DNA of 36,414 bases, taken from NCBI GenBank assembly GCA_030037905.1, contig JASHPX010000371.1, positions 1-36,414 on the forward strand, written 5' to 3'. Positions 35,051 to 36,414 of the stretch are shown one piece after another. The position numbers were made by a program, and so were the translations under genes. This DNA comes from Gammaproteobacteria bacterium. Its GTDB lineage: Bacteria; Pseudomonadota; Gammaproteobacteria; Steroidobacterales; Steroidobacteraceae. Below the pieces are notes generated by a model that was not told the origin of the DNA, did not search any database, and saw only the letters and a list, made by a program, of their open reading frames with translations. Every line of letters begins with the position of its first letter. Position 1 is the stretch's first letter.

Positions 35051-36292
35051 TCACTGCGCGAGGATCACGCGGTCGGCGTTGTTGAACTCGTCGGTACCGG
35101 AGACCACCACCTGGTCGCCGGCCGCCAGGCCGTCCAGGATCTCGACTTTCTGGACGCTGGCCGCGCCGAGGCGCACCGGGACGCGCTCGGCGATGTTCCC
35201 GTGAACCACATACGCAAAGCCCCCGCCCCCCTGATCCATGAAGGTGCCGCGATCCACCATCAGCACGTTCGGCCGCCGATCGATGAGAATGCGCACCGAC
35301 ATGCGCTGGTTCTGGCGCAGTCCATCGGGCTTGGCGCCGTTGAAACGCACACGCGCCACGACCTCCCCGTCCACCACCTCGGGAGACACGGCGCTGACGC
35401 TTCCCGGCCAATGCACCCCGTCGCCTTCGAGGTCGGCGGTCATGCCGGGCGCGAGGTCGTGCGCCTGGCTCTCGGGCACCTGGATCTGCACCTCGAGCGC
35501 GGATAGATCCACGACGGTGAGCAAGGCCGTGTCCTTCGCCACCGTGGCGCGATCGTCGATCTGCACCTGTCCCACGCGGCCGTCCACGGGCGAGAGGATG
35601 TTCAGCGCCTCGACCTGGCGCTTCTCATTCGCGACCAGGTACTGCTGGCGGTCGAGCAGCTCCTTCTTGCTGTCGATGTCGAAGGTGTTCTGCTGTGGCT
35701 GCAGGTCGTAGTTGAGTTTGGCCGCCGCGAGCGCAAACTGCGCCTTCTCGAGCGCATCCTGCGCCGTCAACATCTGCAGCTGCGTGTAGGAGCCGAGCTT
35801 GTAGGCCTGCCGGCTGCGATCGAGGTCGCGCTGCGCGGTGGTCTGATCCACCTGTGCCTGCTTGTAGGCTTCCTGCATCTGCGTGAGCGAGGTCTTCGCC
35901 TGCAGCTGCGCGCGCTGCCAGTCCAGTCGCAGGCTGTCGAGTGTCGCCTCGTCCTGTGCGAGCTGTGCGGTGAGATCGGGACTGTCGACCACTGCGAGAA
36001 CCTGACCGTCATGCACGGCGTCTCCGGCATGCACCTTCAGCGACACGGTGCCGGTCTCCGGCGCATACAGCGTCGGGCTCACCGGAGCCACGACCTGCCC
36101 ATCGGCCGCGACGTCGCGCACGAACAGGCCACGCTCCACCGTGGCAATGGTGAGGCGTGAGCGATCCACCGAATTGGCCGCGCCGGCCACGTGCAGCAGC
36201 GCCCGCACGAGCACCACCACCGCGACCGCGGCCACGATCCATCCGCCGATCCAGTAAGTACGCCGCCGGCGCCACCACGGCGCGGGCCCCAC
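35051..36292 (-). CDS. Periplasmic adaptor / membrane fusion protein (HlyD/MacA-like)
   Basis: N-terminal TM YWIGGWIVAAVAVVVLVRALL; lipoyl-like GTVSLKVHAGDAVHDGQVLAVVDSPDL and ILSPVDGRVGQVQIDDRATVAKDTALLTVVDLS; coiled-coil between. True start may lie upstream. Confidence 0.93.
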   Translation of the reverse strand: MGPAPWWRRRRTYWIGGWIVAAVAVVVLVRALLHVAGAANSVDRSRLTIATVERGLFVRDVAADGQVVAPVSPTLYAPETGTVSLKVHAGDAVHDGQVLAVVDSPDLTAQLAQDEATLDSLRLDWQRAQLQAKTSLTQMQEAYKQAQVDQTTAQRDLDRSRQAYKLGSYTQLQMLTAQDALEKAQFALAAAKLNYDLQPQQNTFDIDSKKELLDRQQYLVANEKRQVEALNILSPVDGRVGQVQIDDRATVAKDTALLTVVDLSALEVQIQVPESQAHDLAPGMTADLEGDGVHWPGSVSAVSPEVVDGEVVARVRFNGAKPDGLRQNQRMSVRILIDRRPNVLMVDRGTFMDQGGGGFAYVVHGNIAERVPVRLGAASVQKVEILDGLAAGDQVVVSGTDEFNNADRVILAQ

Positions 36293-36350
36293 GGGCCGAT
36301 CCGTCCCCGCCGTGCTGTAGAACAGGCTGGGCCCGTCGCCGCGGGGCTCG

Positions 36351-36400
36351 CCCCCGCCGCCCCCGCCGCCCCCGCCGCCCCCGCCGCCCCCGCCGCCGTG
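36351..36400. repeat. Short GC-only tandem repeat (~9-bp unit CCCCCGCCG)
   Basis: Repeated cccccgccg units at the right edge of the window. Confidence 0.8.
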
Positions 36401-36414
36401 ACCGGTACCGGCCC

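Noticed and set aside
1-36414. CRISPR arrays, tRNA or rRNA genes, transposases or integrases
   Set aside because: None recognised on either strand from the ORF translations or the visible repeat structure.

Overview
GC-rich proteobacterial-type window dominated by an expanded MacB/FtsX-type ABC transporter locus on the minus strand. Read in the minus direction it contains: a periplasmic adaptor (HlyD/MFP family, 36292->35051), a LolD/MacB-type ATPase (34972->34184), four A/B permease pairs in a row (34152->23843), more pairs interrupted by small foreign modules, a second almost identical ATPase (4695->3988) with its own A/B pair, and an NtrC-type sigma-54 response regulator that runs off the left edge (1277->1). 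I count nine A/B permease pairs (18 permease genes, one with an in-frame stop) plus two permease remnants (a B C-terminus at 15.2-15.33 kb and an A N-terminus at 23.7-23.82 kb), served by only two ATPases and one adaptor. The inserted modules sit between pairs, not inside them: BrnT/BrnA-like, AbrB-VapC, a truncated PIN gene, an SMP-30-like protein, a DUF234-type ATPase, a DUF4143-type ATPase, MntA-HepT (HepT internally shortened) and VapBC. No transposase or integrase is visible. The most notable non-coding signal is a strong sigma-54 promoter match on the minus strand (TGGCACA-N4-TTGCT, 15480-15465) with clustered TGTCCG/CGGACA half-sites about 100 bp upstream (15542-15572). It points into the A3/B3/A2/B2 block of the same locus that encodes the sigma-54 activator. 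All assignments come from reading the sequence and translated ORFs; no searches were run.
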